Assembly (NCBI GenBank): GCA_030684355.1
Contig: JAUXTN010000221.1
Coordinates: 1 to 61,484 of the forward strand
Reading direction: 5' to 3'
DNA from: Pseudomonadota bacterium
Lineage (GTDB): Bacteria > Myxococcota_A > UBA796 > SXON01
Length of the DNA stretch: 61,484 bases
A program made the translations under genes and the position numbers. Each line of letters starts with the position of its first letter. The first letter of the stretch is position 1. Below, piece by piece: positions 35,654-44,839 of this stretch. The notes under the pieces were generated by a model. The model was not told the origin of the DNA. It made no database searches and was given only the letters and a program-made list of their open reading frames with translations.

Positions 35654-37729
35654 TCAGAGGTCCCAGTGCCCGGCGGCCTCGGGCTGGTAGTCCACCGCGG
35701 TGACCCGCACCGTGCGGACGCGGCCGTAGGGCAGCTCCCACGCGATCGCCTGCCCGACGGAGAGCCCGAGCAACGCGCTCCCGATGGGCGCGAACACGGA
35801 GAGCTTGCCGCCCGCCGGGTTGGCGTCCCGCGGGTAGACGAGGCGCACGCGGCTCTCGCGGCCCGTGTCCTCGTCGACGTACGCGACCTCGGAATTCATG
35901 GTCACGACGTTGGCGGGGATCTGCTCCGGCGGCACGATGGTGGCGCGCTCAAGCTCGCTGTCGAGGCCGGCGTCGACCTCGGTGGCCGTCGCCGCGCCGA
36001 GGAGCGCGGTCAGCCGCGCGTAGTCCTGCTCCGTGACGAGGATGGGCGTGTCGGCCCGCAAGCGCTTCCAATCCGTCATGACCTTGGCCTCCTTGATCTC
36101 GATGGCATCGGGGGTGCCCGGAAGGACCCGCGCCGAGGGGGGCGCGGCGTGGAACGAGTCGGCGCGCGCGGCGGCGTAGGCCGCGGCGTAGGGCTCGGGG
36201 ATCCGCCCGACCGCGAAGCTCCCCGGCGCGACGGACGGGTAGAGCTGATCGCAGCTCCGCGCCTCCCCGGACGCGAGGCGCCGCTGGATGTGCTCCGGCA
36301 AGAGGGCCTCGTGCCCGGGCAGGCCCATCGCTTCGAGGATCGCCTTCGCGGCCAGGACGGTCTGCCGTTGGTAGCTGGCGACGCGCGCGGCCTTGTCCGG
36401 CACGTCGAGCCCACGCGCCAGCCTCGGGTTCTGCGTCGCGACGCCCGTGGGGCACTTGTTCGTGTTGCACTGGAGGGCCTGGATGCACCCGAGCGCGAGC
36501 ATCATCGCGCGGGCCGATCCGCACGCGTCCGCCCCGAGCGCGAGCCGCTTCACGAGGTCGAAGCCGGTCACGTTGCGTCCGGTCGCGATGATCGCGATCT
36601 GGTCGCGGAGCCCGAAGCCGACGAGGCAGTTGCGCACGTGGACGAGCGCGTCCAAGAGTGGCATCCCGACGTGGTTGGTGAACTCCAGCGGTGCGGCGCC
36701 GGTGCCGCCCTCCGCGCCGTCCACGTTGATGAAGTCGGGCGCGAGCCCGGTGTTCACCATCGCCTTGCAGATCGCGACGAACTCGCTCAGGGAGCCGATG
36801 CAGAGCTTGATGCCGACGGGCTTGCCCCCGGAGAGCTGTCGCATCCGGTCGAGGAAGCGGAGCAGCCCGACGGGCGTGGAGAACTCGGTGTGGGCGGGCG
36901 GCGAGTGCACGTCGTGGCCGAGCGGCACGCCGCGGATCGCGGCGATCTCGGGCGTCAGCTTCGCGGCCGGGAGGATGCCCCCCAGCCCAGGCTTCGCGCC
37001 CTGGGAGAGCTTGAGCTCGATCATCTTGATCTGCGGCCGGGTGGCCATCGCGGCGAACGCCTCCGGACAGAAGCGCCCGTCCGGCGTCCGGCAGCCGAAG
37101 TAGCCCGTGCCGATCTGCCAGATCAGGCTGCCACCCGGCTCCAGGTGGTAGGGGCTCACGCCGCCCTCGCCGGTGTTGTGGGCGAACCCCCCGATGGCCG
37201 CGCCGCCGTTGAGGGCGAGCACCGCGTTCTTCGAGAGGGCGCCGAAGCTCATGGCGCTCACGTTGAAGATGCTGGCGTCGTAGGGTTGCGTGCACCGGGG
37301 GCCGCCGATGACGGTGCGCATCGTGCGCTCCTCGATCGTCGAGGGCGCGAGCGAATGACTCACCCACTCGTGACCCGGGCCGTAGGTGTCGTGTCGCGTG
37401 CCGAAGGGGACGCTGTCCGTCTCCTTCTTGGCGCGCTGGTACACGACGGAGCGGAGCTCGCGGCTGAACGGGGTGCCGTCCTGGTGGGACTCGACGAAGT
37501 ACTGGTTGATCTCGGGCCGGACCGACTCGAGGAGGTAGCGCACGTGCCCGATGAGGGGGAAGTTGCGCAGGATTGCGTGGCGGGTCTGGCGGAAGTCGCG
37601 CGCGGCGACGCCGAGCGCGGCGCCGATCGACAGCACCAGCGCGCCCAGGCCGTAGCCGAGCGATTTTGCCGTGACGACCGAGACGAGGAGTGTGACAAAA
37701 GCCAGGATCCAGAGCGGGACCTTCCGCAT
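35654..37729 (-). CDS. FMN glutamate-synthase-like protein fused to Rnk
   Basis: 691 residues. A membrane-anchor-like N-terminus (residues 4-40, two hydrophobic stretches) precedes a GltB-type alpha/beta barrel. Motifs: ISFGALS-like MSFGALSKNAVLALNGGA, HNTGEGGVSPYH, AEGGTGAAPLEF, ACGSARAMMLALGC, and the [3Fe-4S] cluster Cys in CIQALQCNTNKCPTGVATQ. This is the stand-alone archaeal-type domain, without the N-terminal glutaminase. From residue about 552 the frame continues into a complete Rnk (MTDWKRLRAD, LDSELERATIV, VFAPIGSALLGLSVGQ), the GreA/B-C-like nucleoside-diphosphate-kinase regulator. An internal ATG at 36079 has its own strong ribosome site, so a separate 141-residue Rnk may also be made. 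Confidence 0.88.
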   Translation of the reverse strand: MRKVPLWILAFVTLLVSVVTAKSLGYGLGALVLSIGAALGVAARDFRQTRHAILRNFPLIGHVRYLLESVRPEINQYFVESHQDGTPFSRELRSVVYQRAKKETDSVPFGTRHDTYGPGHEWVSHSLAPSTIEERTMRTVIGGPRCTQPYDASIFNVSAMSFGALSKNAVLALNGGAAIGGFAHNTGEGGVSPYHLEPGGSLIWQIGTGYFGCRTPDGRFCPEAFAAMATRPQIKMIELKLSQGAKPGLGGILPAAKLTPEIAAIRGVPLGHDVHSPPAHTEFSTPVGLLRFLDRMRQLSGGKPVGIKLCIGSLSEFVAICKAMVNTGLAPDFINVDGAEGGTGAAPLEFTNHVGMPLLDALVHVRNCLVGFGLRDQIAIIATGRNVTGFDLVKRLALGADACGSARAMMLALGCIQALQCNTNKCPTGVATQNPRLARGLDVPDKAARVASYQRQTVLAAKAILEAMGLPGHEALLPEHIQRRLASGEARSCDQLYPSVAPGSFAVGRIPEPYAAAYAAARADSFHAAPPSARVLPGTPDAIEIKEAKVMTDWKRLRADTPILVTEQDYARLTALLGAATATEVDAGLDSELERATIVPPEQIPANVVTMNSEVAYVDEDTGRESRVRLVYPRDANPAGGKLSVFAPIGSALLGLSVGQAIAWELPYGRVRTVRVTAVDYQPEAAGHWDL
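36079..36094 (-). promoter_or_regulatory. Strong internal ribosome-binding site at the Rnk domain start
   Basis: AAGGAGG (complement of 36088-36094) stands eight bases before the in-frame ATG complementing 36077-36079. It falls exactly at the border between the glutamate-synthase-like and Rnk domains, as if the two were once separate genes. Confidence 0.6.
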
Positions 37730-38007
37730 GGTGCTCTCTTTGGGGCCGAAGCCCCGGCAACGGCGCGACGCGCCTTGGGGGAGGGGGGCCGCCGGCAGCT
37801 TCCCCACCGGGAGGAGTCCCGGGAGGAAGGCGCGTTCAGGGCCCGATCAGCTCAACAGAGGTGCGCGCTCTGACCCGGTACGGGGAGCAGCAAGGAGCCG
37901 GGGAGCGCGCTGTCGGCAGGCGGGGGAAACATGACACCCGTCGGGAGGGGGCCGTCAGAGTACACGCCCCCCTGCCGATGTCGTGTAACCGGGGTCACCA
38001 CACCCGC

Positions 38008-39807
38008 TCACGATCGCGGCGGGCTCGGCTCCACCAGCGCCCCGAGCGCTTGCACGCCCACCGGCGGCTCGGGCAGCCAGGGCAGGACGTAGGTGCGTCG
38101 CGCGAGGCCATCGGCGATGCGGGCGGTCTGGCGAAGCTCGCCCACCAGGCGGGCCCGGAGCAGGGGGTCGGTGGTGCCGGTGGCGGCCACGCTCCGGTTG
38201 ATGACCCAGGCCCAGGGTTCGATGCGGGCGCGGCGAAGGTCGTCCTGCAGCGCGGCCGCCTGGCTGACAGGGGTGACCTCCGGCAGCGTCACGAGGATCA
38301 CGCGCGTCATCGTCGCGTCCTGCAGGCGCATCAGCGGGGTGACGATGTTCGCCACGTTGGCCGCGCCGCCGCGTGTCATCTGCCGGTGGTAGGCGCCCGT
38401 CGCGTCCATCAGGAGCAGCGAGTGGCCGGTCGGGGCGGTGTCCAGCACGACGAAGGCGCTCCGCGCCTCGTTCACGACCCGGCTGAAGGCATGGAACACG
38501 GCGACCTCCTCCGTGCAGGGCGATTGGAGGTCCTCCAGCAGGAGCGCGCGGCCGGCGGCGTCCAGGCTCTTGCCGCGCGTGGCCATGATCCGGTCGATGT
38601 AGGCCCGGGTCTCGGCCGCGGGGTCGATGCGCCCGACCCGGAGCCCCTCGAGGGTGCCGTCGAGCGTGCTGGCGACATGGGCGGCCGGGTCCGTCGTGGT
38701 CAGGTGCACGCTGTGCCCGCGCTGCACGAGGCCCACGGCGAGCGCGGCGGCGATCGTGGTCTTGCCGACGCCGCCCTTCCCCATGACCATGATGAGGCCG
38801 TGGCCCATCGCGGCGAGCTCGTCCGCCAGTCGTCCGAGCGGCTCGGCGGGCAGCGTGACCCGGGGCGCCGTGTCGGGCACGAGGGGAGGGATCGGCCCCC
38901 CGCCCAGCAACGCGCGCAGCGCCGGCAGGCCGACGGTGTCGAAGGGGCGGAGCGGCACCTCGTCCCGCGGGAGGCGCGCCAGCACGTCCGGCATCTTCGC
39001 GATCGCCTCGCGGCCGAGCGCCTCGATGGCCGCGGCCACGGGATCGTCGGGGTGGCTCGCGTGGAACACGCCGTTGATCGCGAGGCGCTGGTTTCTGAGG
39101 CCGAGCGCGCGGAGCTCGCCCGCCGTGCGTGCCGCCTCGTGCACGGCCGATGCGTCCGCCCGGGTGACGAGGACGACCGTGGTGAGCGCCGGATCGGCGA
39201 GCGCGGCGAGCGCGGCGTTGAACCGTGACTCCTGCATCTTCAGCCCGGAGTGGGGACCGAGGCACGACGCCCCGCGGTCATTCCCCGCGAGGAAGCCGCT
39301 CCAGGCCTTGGGCAAGCTGAGCAGGCGCAGCGTGTGGCCGGTGGGCGCGGTGTCGAAGATCACGTGGTCCCAGGCGGACGCGGCAGCGCCGCCCTGGTTC
39401 GCCAGCAGCGCGGCGAACTCGTCGAAGGCGGCGATCTCGGTCGTGCAGGCGCCCGAGAGCTGCTCGCGCACGTTCGCGCGCTCGTCGTCGGTGGCGTCGG
39501 CCTCGAGCTGCGCCAGCACGCGCTGGCGGTAGGTCTCGGCCGCGGCGTCGGGATCGATGTTGAGGACGCTCAAGCCGGGCACCCCGGGCACGGCGACGGG
39601 CTCGTTGGAGAGCGGCACGCCCAGCATCTCGTCGAGGTTGGACGCCGCGTCGGTGCTCACGAGCAGGACGCGGCGCCCGGCGTCCGCCAGCACGATCGCC
39701 GTGGCCGTGGAGAGGGAGGTCTTTCCCACCCCGCCCTTGCCCGTGAAGAAGAGGAACCGCGTGGGGGCGGCGAGGAAGCCGGGGGATGTGTCGGGGTCGG
39801 AAGGCAC
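38008..39807 (-). CDS. arsA: ArsA, arsenite/antimonite-translocating ATPase
   Basis: 599 residues from a GTG, two homologous halves. First half: GKGGVGKTSLSTATA Walker A, DTAPTGHTLRLL. Second half: MGKGGVGKTTIAAALAV Walker A, DTAPTGHSLLLMD. The metalloid-site Cys are all present: GACTTEIAAFDEF, GASCLGP and SPCTEEVAVFHAF (counterparts of Cys113, Cys172, Cys422 of the R773 protein). Peripheral ATPase that normally energises the ArsB permease; neither arsB, acr3 nor the chaperone arsD is found in the window, and the arsR-arsC locus is 7 kb away on the same strand. It lies 21 bases after the receiver-EAL gene, so the two may be co-transcribed. Confidence 0.93.
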   Translation of the reverse strand: MPSDPDTSPGFLAAPTRFLFFTGKGGVGKTSLSTATAIVLADAGRRVLLVSTDAASNLDEMLGVPLSNEPVAVPGVPGLSVLNIDPDAAAETYRQRVLAQLEADATDDERANVREQLSGACTTEIAAFDEFAALLANQGGAAASAWDHVIFDTAPTGHTLRLLSLPKAWSGFLAGNDRGASCLGPHSGLKMQESRFNAALAALADPALTTVVLVTRADASAVHEAARTAGELRALGLRNQRLAINGVFHASHPDDPVAAAIEALGREAIAKMPDVLARLPRDEVPLRPFDTVGLPALRALLGGGPIPPLVPDTAPRVTLPAEPLGRLADELAAMGHGLIMVMGKGGVGKTTIAAALAVGLVQRGHSVHLTTTDPAAHVASTLDGTLEGLRVGRIDPAAETRAYIDRIMATRGKSLDAAGRALLLEDLQSPCTEEVAVFHAFSRVVNEARSAFVVLDTAPTGHSLLLMDATGAYHRQMTRGGAANVANIVTPLMRLQDATMTRVILVTLPEVTPVSQAAALQDDLRRARIEPWAWVINRSVAATGTTDPLLRARLVGELRQTARIADGLARRTYVLPWLPEPPVGVQALGALVEPSPPRS

Positions 39808-39828
39808 TTCGCTGCCTATCGCGCTTCC

Positions 39829-40992
39829 TCACGCCGCGTCCGCGGCGTCTGCCCCGCCCACGGGCCGGTTGTCCCGCCGCGGATCGGCGCCCCACGCTTC
39901 GAGCGGCGCCGGCCGGCCCATGAGGTACCCCTGCAGGAGGTCGCACCCGAGCGACACGAGCTCGTCCCGTTCGCCCGGGGTCTCGATCCCCTCCGCGACG
40001 ACGCGCATCCCGAGGCGGTGGGAGAGGCGGATGAGCGACGAGACGATCTCCCGTCGCGCCGAGGAGGTGTCGACCCCCCGGACGAGGGACATGTCGAGCT
40101 TCACGACGTCCGGACGGATGGCGCCGAGCGCCGCGAGTCCCGAGGAGCCCGCGCCCAGATCGTCGAGCGCGATCCTCGCGCCGCGCGCGCGCAGGTGGGC
40201 GAGCACGCCGTCGAGACCCGCACCCTCGTGCACCATCGCGCGCTCCGTGACCTCGATGGTGAGGCGCGGGAACCACGCGGCGAGCGGCGAGCGCTCGTCC
40301 CACAGGGCCTCGACGGCGAGGCTCGAGGGGTGGGCGTTGACGAAGACCTCCAGGCCGGCGGGCAGGCGCGGGAGGATGCCCGCGATCTGCTGGAAGATCG
40401 CCCGCTCGAGGTCCGGCATGCGGCGCAACCGTTCGGCCGTCTCCAGCAGCGGGAGGATGGAGGGGAACGCGTCGTGATGGACCCGCGCGAGGACCTCGAC
40501 CGCGGCGCGCTCCCAGGTCGTGCACCGGACGATGGGCTGCAGGGCGAGCGACAGCGCGCCCAAGGCGTCGTCGAAGGCGTCGTCGCGTACATCGCGGCGC
40601 ACCGCCACCACGCCGCGCGCGCCCCGGGCATCGAGCGCGGCGTGGATGGTCGCCGCCATCTCCGGCGTGGCGCAGGGCTTCTGCAGGAAGCGGAACACCG
40701 CCGCGTCGTTGATCGCGCGGATCGTCGTGGCGAGGCTCGCGCGCCCCGTGAGCATGATCCGCTGGATCTCGGGGTAGCGCCGACGCACCTCGCAGAGGAG
40801 CTCCGACCCCGACACCAGCGGCATCTGCTCGTCCGACACGATGACGTCGACGTGCTCGCGCGCCAGGATTCGGAGCGCCTCCCGGGCCGAGCTCGCGGAG
40901 AGGATGCGGAACGGCTCCGCGAAGAGGGCCCGCTCGAGCCCCTCGGTGACGAGCGCTTCGTCATCCACAAGCAACACGACCGCCTCTTGCAT
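39829..40992 (-). CDS. Response regulator with EAL c-di-GMP phosphodiesterase domain
   Basis: 387 residues; GGAGGTCTCGTC precedes the ATG complementing 40990-40992. Residues 5-120 are a receiver domain (VLLVDDEALV, phosphoacceptor in IVSDEQMP, switch Thr/Lys in LTGRAS and FLQKPC). Residues 140-380 are an EAL domain with EVLAR, FVNAHPSSL, TIEVTERAM, ALDDLGAGSSGL, VKLDMSLVRG and VVAEGIET, so the metal and catalytic residues look intact and it likely degrades c-di-GMP to pGpG. No histidine kinase is adjacent. Downstream, 21 bases away, is arsA; the pairing may be chance or a shared transcript. Confidence 0.9.
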   Translation of the reverse strand: MQEAVVLLVDDEALVTEGLERALFAEPFRILSASSAREALRILAREHVDVIVSDEQMPLVSGSELLCEVRRRYPEIQRIMLTGRASLATTIRAINDAAVFRFLQKPCATPEMAATIHAALDARGARGVVAVRRDVRDDAFDDALGALSLALQPIVRCTTWERAAVEVLARVHHDAFPSILPLLETAERLRRMPDLERAIFQQIAGILPRLPAGLEVFVNAHPSSLAVEALWDERSPLAAWFPRLTIEVTERAMVHEGAGLDGVLAHLRARGARIALDDLGAGSSGLAALGAIRPDVVKLDMSLVRGVDTSSARREIVSSLIRLSHRLGMRVVAEGIETPGERDELVSLGCDLLQGYLMGRPAPLEAWGADPRRDNRPVGGADAADAA

Positions 40993-41141
40993 GACGAGAC
41001 CTCCGCCCGCCCACCCATCGAGCGGCGCGGGGGCCGACTTGAGGGGCGGGCGCACGAAGGAGGGCATCCGACCTTGACCGCGGGGCTACCGGGACGGGAG
41101 GAGAGCGCGCATTGTGCGCGGCGCAGGATAGGGATCGACCG

Positions 41142-42107
41142 ATGGCCGAACACGACGTCCAGGTCCACGGCGCGGGGTGGGCCGGCCTCGCCATCGCGCG
41201 CGGGCTCGCGGACGCCGGGGTGAACGTGCGCCTCGTGGATCCCGCGGGCGCGCTCGGTGGCGCCTCCGGTCGCGCCCTCGGCGTGGCCCTGCCGACCCAC
41301 CCGGAGCACCCGCATCGCCTCGAGGCCGGCATCGGAACCGCGGCGGCCGCCGCCTTGGTGGCGTTCATCCGTGCCGGCTTCGACCGCCTCCCGGGCCTCG
41401 CACGGGTCGGCGTCGACTGGCGGGCCTCGCCCCAGGAGGAGGGCGAGCTCGACCTCGCGCTCGCGGCGGCCGCCCGCGTCGGGCTCGGCGCCACGCGCAC
41501 CGCCGGGGGCTACCACCTCCACGACGGCGGCGCGGTCGACCTCGTCGCCCTCCACGCCGCCTTGCGCGGCCCCTCGCCGCTGCCCGTCCACGCGACCGCG
41601 GCCTCCGCGGAGGTCGACGTATACACGACCGGCGCCGTCCCGCTCGACCCCTTCCTCGCCGACAAGATCACCCCCGTCCGCTGGACGTCCGTGCGGTTCG
41701 CGGGGCCGCCCCTCGCCGTTCCCGTCGTCTCGCAGCACGGCACGGTCCTGTGGTGCGGCGGCCTCGAAGCCGCCGGCGCCCGCTGGGCCACGCCGCACAT
41801 GGAGGTCGGGGAGACCGACCCCGTGCCCGATCCCCGCGTCACGGCCATGCTCGAGCGCCTCACTCGGCAGGCCTTCCCGGACGCCGGCGCGCTCCTCTCC
41901 AGCCAGGCCGGCATCGTCGGCGAGAGCTGCGACGGCCTGCCCATCGTGGGCCCCATCCCCGGCCGCCCGCGTGCGGTGGTGTGCACGGGCTTCGGGGTCG
42001 CCGGGCTCGCCTACGCGTTGCCCTGCGCGCGGGCGGTCGTCGACGGGATCCTCGGGCGTCCGACCGAGGGGGTTCCGACGCCGCTGCGCGTTACACGCTT
42101 CTCCTGA
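41142..42107 (+). CDS. FAD-dependent oxidoreductase, D-amino-acid-oxidase type
   Basis: 321 residues. The N-terminal FAD motif VHGAGWAGLAIARGLADAG is followed by LVDPAGALGGASGRALGVALP, the DAO GGxSG-like loop. Near the end, IVGESCDGLPIVGPIPGRP and CTGFGVAGLAYALPCARAVV match the FAD-closing motif of glycine/sarcosine/D-amino-acid oxidases (and the oxidoreductase half of MnmC). It is 20-50 residues shorter than most relatives in the substrate domain. The SPFH operon begins 19 bases after its stop, so it may be the first gene of that unit. Amine or D-amino-acid substrate is inferred. Confidence 0.8.
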   Translation: MAEHDVQVHGAGWAGLAIARGLADAGVNVRLVDPAGALGGASGRALGVALPTHPEHPHRLEAGIGTAAAAALVAFIRAGFDRLPGLARVGVDWRASPQEEGELDLALAAAARVGLGATRTAGGYHLHDGGAVDLVALHAALRGPSPLPVHATAASAEVDVYTTGAVPLDPFLADKITPVRWTSVRFAGPPLAVPVVSQHGTVLWCGGLEAAGARWATPHMEVGETDPVPDPRVTAMLERLTRQAFPDAGALLSSQAGIVGESCDGLPIVGPIPGRPRAVVCTGFGVAGLAYALPCARAVVDGILGRPTEGVPTPLRVTRFS

Positions 42108-42126
42108 AGAGCCCGTAGAGGAACCC

Positions 42127-42753
42127 GTGCCCGCCCCGCCTTCCTACCGGCTCGACACGTTGTCGGTCCACCTCGTGAGCCGCCTGGAGGCCACCCGCCG
42201 CGCCCACCTCGACGCGCCGGACGCCGCGCGCGCCGCGTTCGCGCGGGTGGTGGAGGAGGCCGCGGGCGCCCTCGCGCGGGAGTGCCGCGAGGTCATGGGG
42301 GACGAGGAGCAGGCCCGGCTCCTCGAGCGCGAGGCCCGGGAGACCTTCCTGCCCCGCTACACGCGGATGGCCCTCGCCCAGAACCAGGTCGAGGCGCGCG
42401 GCTTCGGCGGCCCCCTCGGGGACGGCCCGTTCGCGCGCATCGTCGCCACCGTGATCGCCGTGGCCATCGCCGCCACCCTCTCCCGCTACCTGCCCCCCCT
42501 CGCGGAGGGCCTGCTGTTCCTCCTCGCCGCCATCACGCCGGTCGCGCCCGAGCTGCGCGTGGCGTGGACCCGGCGCGCGTGGGCCGGCCAGCTCCAGGAG
42601 CTCGCGGACGACCTCGGGCGCCTCCAGGACGCCGCCGAGACCCTCCCGCGCACCGACCTCGAGCCGCTCCGCCCCGCCATCCCCGACCCCACCGTTCCCG
42701 ACCCCGACGCCACCCCGCCCGCGCGCCCGCCCCGCACGAAGGAGATCCACTGA
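42127..42753 (+). CDS. Membrane protein of the SPFH operon
   Basis: 208 residues from a GTG with GAGG five bases upstream. The first 100 residues are Glu/Arg/Ala-rich helix (FARVVEEAAGALARECREVMGDEEQ). A hydrophobic patch near residues 105-140 (IVATVIAVAIAATLSRYL, LAEGLLFLLAAIT) forms one or two membrane segments. The tail is Pro/Asp-rich (LRPAIPDPTVPDPD). No known domain. Its stop and the next ATG overlap (TGATG), so it is translated together with the first SPFH protein; a structural or accessory role is inferred only from that. Confidence 0.7.
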   Translation: MPAPPSYRLDTLSVHLVSRLEATRRAHLDAPDAARAAFARVVEEAAGALARECREVMGDEEQARLLEREARETFLPRYTRMALAQNQVEARGFGGPLGDGPFARIVATVIAVAIAATLSRYLPPLAEGLLFLLAAITPVAPELRVAWTRRAWAGQLQELADDLGRLQDAAETLPRTDLEPLRPAIPDPTVPDPDATPPARPPRTKEIH

Positions 42754-43805
42754 TGGCCGACGGCCCCAAGCTCGTGTCCATCCCCAAGGTCCGCATCCCG
42801 TCTGGCCTCGGGGGCCCGCTCCGGTGGGTCGCGCTGGTCGCGGGCGCGCTCGTGGTCCTCCTCATCCTCGGGAGCACGTTCACGATCTACGTGCGCCCGT
42901 ACGAGTTCGCGGTGCGGCAGGTGCTGTTCGGGCCGGACCAGGGCATCGAGAAGGCGGTCTACGGGCCGGGGCTCCACATCGTCGTGCCCGGCTACGAGAA
43001 GTACCACGTCTTTCCTCGCAACCTCCAGGTCCTGGAGTTCAACGACGAGACGATGCAGGCCAGCTCCGAGGCGACGCACGCCCCGAGCATCAACATCCAG
43101 ACCTCCGAGGGCTACCGCGTCGTGGTCGACGTGACCGTGGCGTACCGCATCGTCGATCCGTACGAGGTCCTCACGCGCGTCGGCCCGGGCAAGCTCTACG
43201 AGACCTCGCTGGTGCGCCCGCGCGCCGACCCGGTGCTCCGGCAGAAGCTCGGCGAGCTCGGCGCGGAGCAGTTCTACGAGGGCGCGCTGCGCCGCCAGAA
43301 GGCGCTCGAGGCGCGGGATCAGCTCGGCGCGGAGCTCGCGGGCTCCGGCATCCAGGTCTGGAACGTGATGGTGCGCCACTACCGCTACGACGAGCGCTAC
43401 CAGGAGGCCATCGAGCAGCGGAAGATCCAGGACCAGATGGTCTTCAAGAACCGCGCCGAGGCCGCCGCGGCGGTCGAGGAGGCCGAGAAGAACCGCGTGC
43501 TCGCGGAGGGCCGCGCCATCGTCGACGTGGAGACCGAGCGCGGCAAGGCGCAGGTCGCCATGCTCCGCTCCGACTACGAGCTCTACTCCCGCAAGCGCGG
43601 CGCCGAGGGCGATCTCCTCGTGGAGCTCGCGCGCGCCGAGGCCAAGCGCCTCGAGAACGACGCCCTCTCGGCGGCCGGCGCCTCCAACGTCGTCGGGCTC
43701 CGCATGGCGGACGCCATCGGCAACACCCAGGTCATCATCGTCCCGACGGACGGCCCCAGCGGCGTGAATCCGCTCGACCTCGATCGCCTCATCCAGGGAT
43801 GGTGA
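42753..43805 (+). CDS. SPFH/Band 7 (HflK/stomatin-like) membrane protein
   Basis: 350 residues; AAGGAGAT precedes the ATG. One membrane segment at about residues 25-47 is followed by a periplasm- or cytoplasm-facing SPFH domain (FAVRQVLFGPDQGIEKAVYG, VDVTVAYRIVDPYEVLTRVG, GIQVWNVMVRHYRYDERY). An Ala/Glu-rich coiled coil with EQRKIQDQMVFKNRAEAA and VEEAEKNRVLAEG follows. The layout (anchor, Band 7, coiled coil) is that of HflK/HflC and prohibitins, which build ring-like membrane cages around proteases or domains. Partner gene follows with a three-base gap. Confidence 0.87.
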   Translation: MADGPKLVSIPKVRIPSGLGGPLRWVALVAGALVVLLILGSTFTIYVRPYEFAVRQVLFGPDQGIEKAVYGPGLHIVVPGYEKYHVFPRNLQVLEFNDETMQASSEATHAPSINIQTSEGYRVVVDVTVAYRIVDPYEVLTRVGPGKLYETSLVRPRADPVLRQKLGELGAEQFYEGALRRQKALEARDQLGAELAGSGIQVWNVMVRHYRYDERYQEAIEQRKIQDQMVFKNRAEAAAAVEEAEKNRVLAEGRAIVDVETERGKAQVAMLRSDYELYSRKRGAEGDLLVELARAEAKRLENDALSAAGASNVVGLRMADAIGNTQVIIVPTDGPSGVNPLDLDRLIQGW

Positions 43806-43807
43806 CC

Positions 43808-44839
43808 ATGTTCTCCCCCACCATCCGGCACCTCCCCGTGCTCCTCCTCCTCGCCGCGGGCTGCCTCCCGCACGACACCGGCTCCACCGAGGTCGGAATC
43901 CGCACCGCCAAGGTGTCGCTCTTCGGCGACGCCGGCGTGGTCAAGGACATCTACCCCTCCGGCGGCACCTTCTTCTTCGCGCCCTTCGTCAACGACTGGC
44001 ACGTCTACGACATCGGGCTCCAGAACCTCGCGATGACGCGCGGAGCCGGCGGCGCCCGCGAGGGCGACGACTCGCTCCACTTCAAGACGCACGACGGCAA
44101 CGACATCTCCGTCGACGTGACCGTCGCCTGGCACATCGATCCCGCCAAGGTCGTCTACATCCTCCAGTTCGTCGGGGCGACCAACCAGTCGGTCGAGGAG
44201 CAGCTCGTGCGGCCGGTCACCCGCACCGTGCTCCGAGACCTGCTGAACGAGCTGCGCTCCGAGCAGTATTACGACGCGACGATCCGCTTCGCCAAGGCCG
44301 AGCTCGCGCGGCAGGCGTGCAACCACTACCTCGAGCCCGAGGGCGTCTCGATCGACCAGGTGCTCCTCGGGGAGCACAAGTTCAACCCGGCGTACGAGCA
44401 GGTGATCCGCGACAAGACCGTCGCCGAGCAGGAGGCCGCGCGGCTGCGGTCCGAGAGCGAGGCCGCGCGCGAGCAGCGCCGGCGCGAGCTCGAACAGGCC
44501 AAGGGCGAGGTCAACACGCTCATCGAGGAGGCCCGCGGCGAGGCCGCCAAGCGCCAGCTCTCGGCGGACGCCGCCTACTTCGGGCGCCAGCGCGAGTCCG
44601 AGGCCCTGCTCGCGGAGGCCCGCGCGAAGGCCGAGGGCCTCAAGGCCCAGGCCAAGGCCCTCTCCGGCACCGGCGGCCGCAACATGGTGAAGCTCCAGGT
44701 CGCCGAGGCGCTCCGGGGCAAGCCCATCGTGTTCATGCCTGCAGGGGGCGGGAGCGACCTGCGCACCACCAACATGAACCAGCTCCTGGAGCACTTCGGG
44801 GCCCTTGCGGTCGCGGGCAAGGACGTGCCCGTCCCGTGA
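43808..44839 (+). CDS. SPFH/Band 7 lipoprotein, second paralogue
   Basis: 343 residues from the ATG at 43808 (an in-frame ATG at 43799 is less well spaced). The signal HLPVLLLLAAGCLPHD has a lipobox LAAGC, so this SPFH protein should be lipid-anchored on the outer face of a membrane rather than by a helix. Band 7 features: VGIRTAKVSLFGDAGV, NDISVDVTVAWHIDPAKVV, RTVLRDLLNELRSEQYY. Then a Glu/Arg/Ala coiled coil (QEAARLRSESEAAREQ, LIEEARGEAAKRQLSAD). It ends with NMVKLQVAEALRGKPIVFMP, the typical SPFH C-terminus. It probably forms a hetero-oligomeric cage with the preceding gene product. GTGA overlap with the next gene. Confidence 0.86.
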   Translation: MFSPTIRHLPVLLLLAAGCLPHDTGSTEVGIRTAKVSLFGDAGVVKDIYPSGGTFFFAPFVNDWHVYDIGLQNLAMTRGAGGAREGDDSLHFKTHDGNDISVDVTVAWHIDPAKVVYILQFVGATNQSVEEQLVRPVTRTVLRDLLNELRSEQYYDATIRFAKAELARQACNHYLEPEGVSIDQVLLGEHKFNPAYEQVIRDKTVAEQEAARLRSESEAAREQRRRELEQAKGEVNTLIEEARGEAAKRQLSADAAYFGRQRESEALLAEARAKAEGLKAQAKALSGTGGRNMVKLQVAEALRGKPIVFMPAGGGSDLRTTNMNQLLEHFGALAVAGKDVPVP

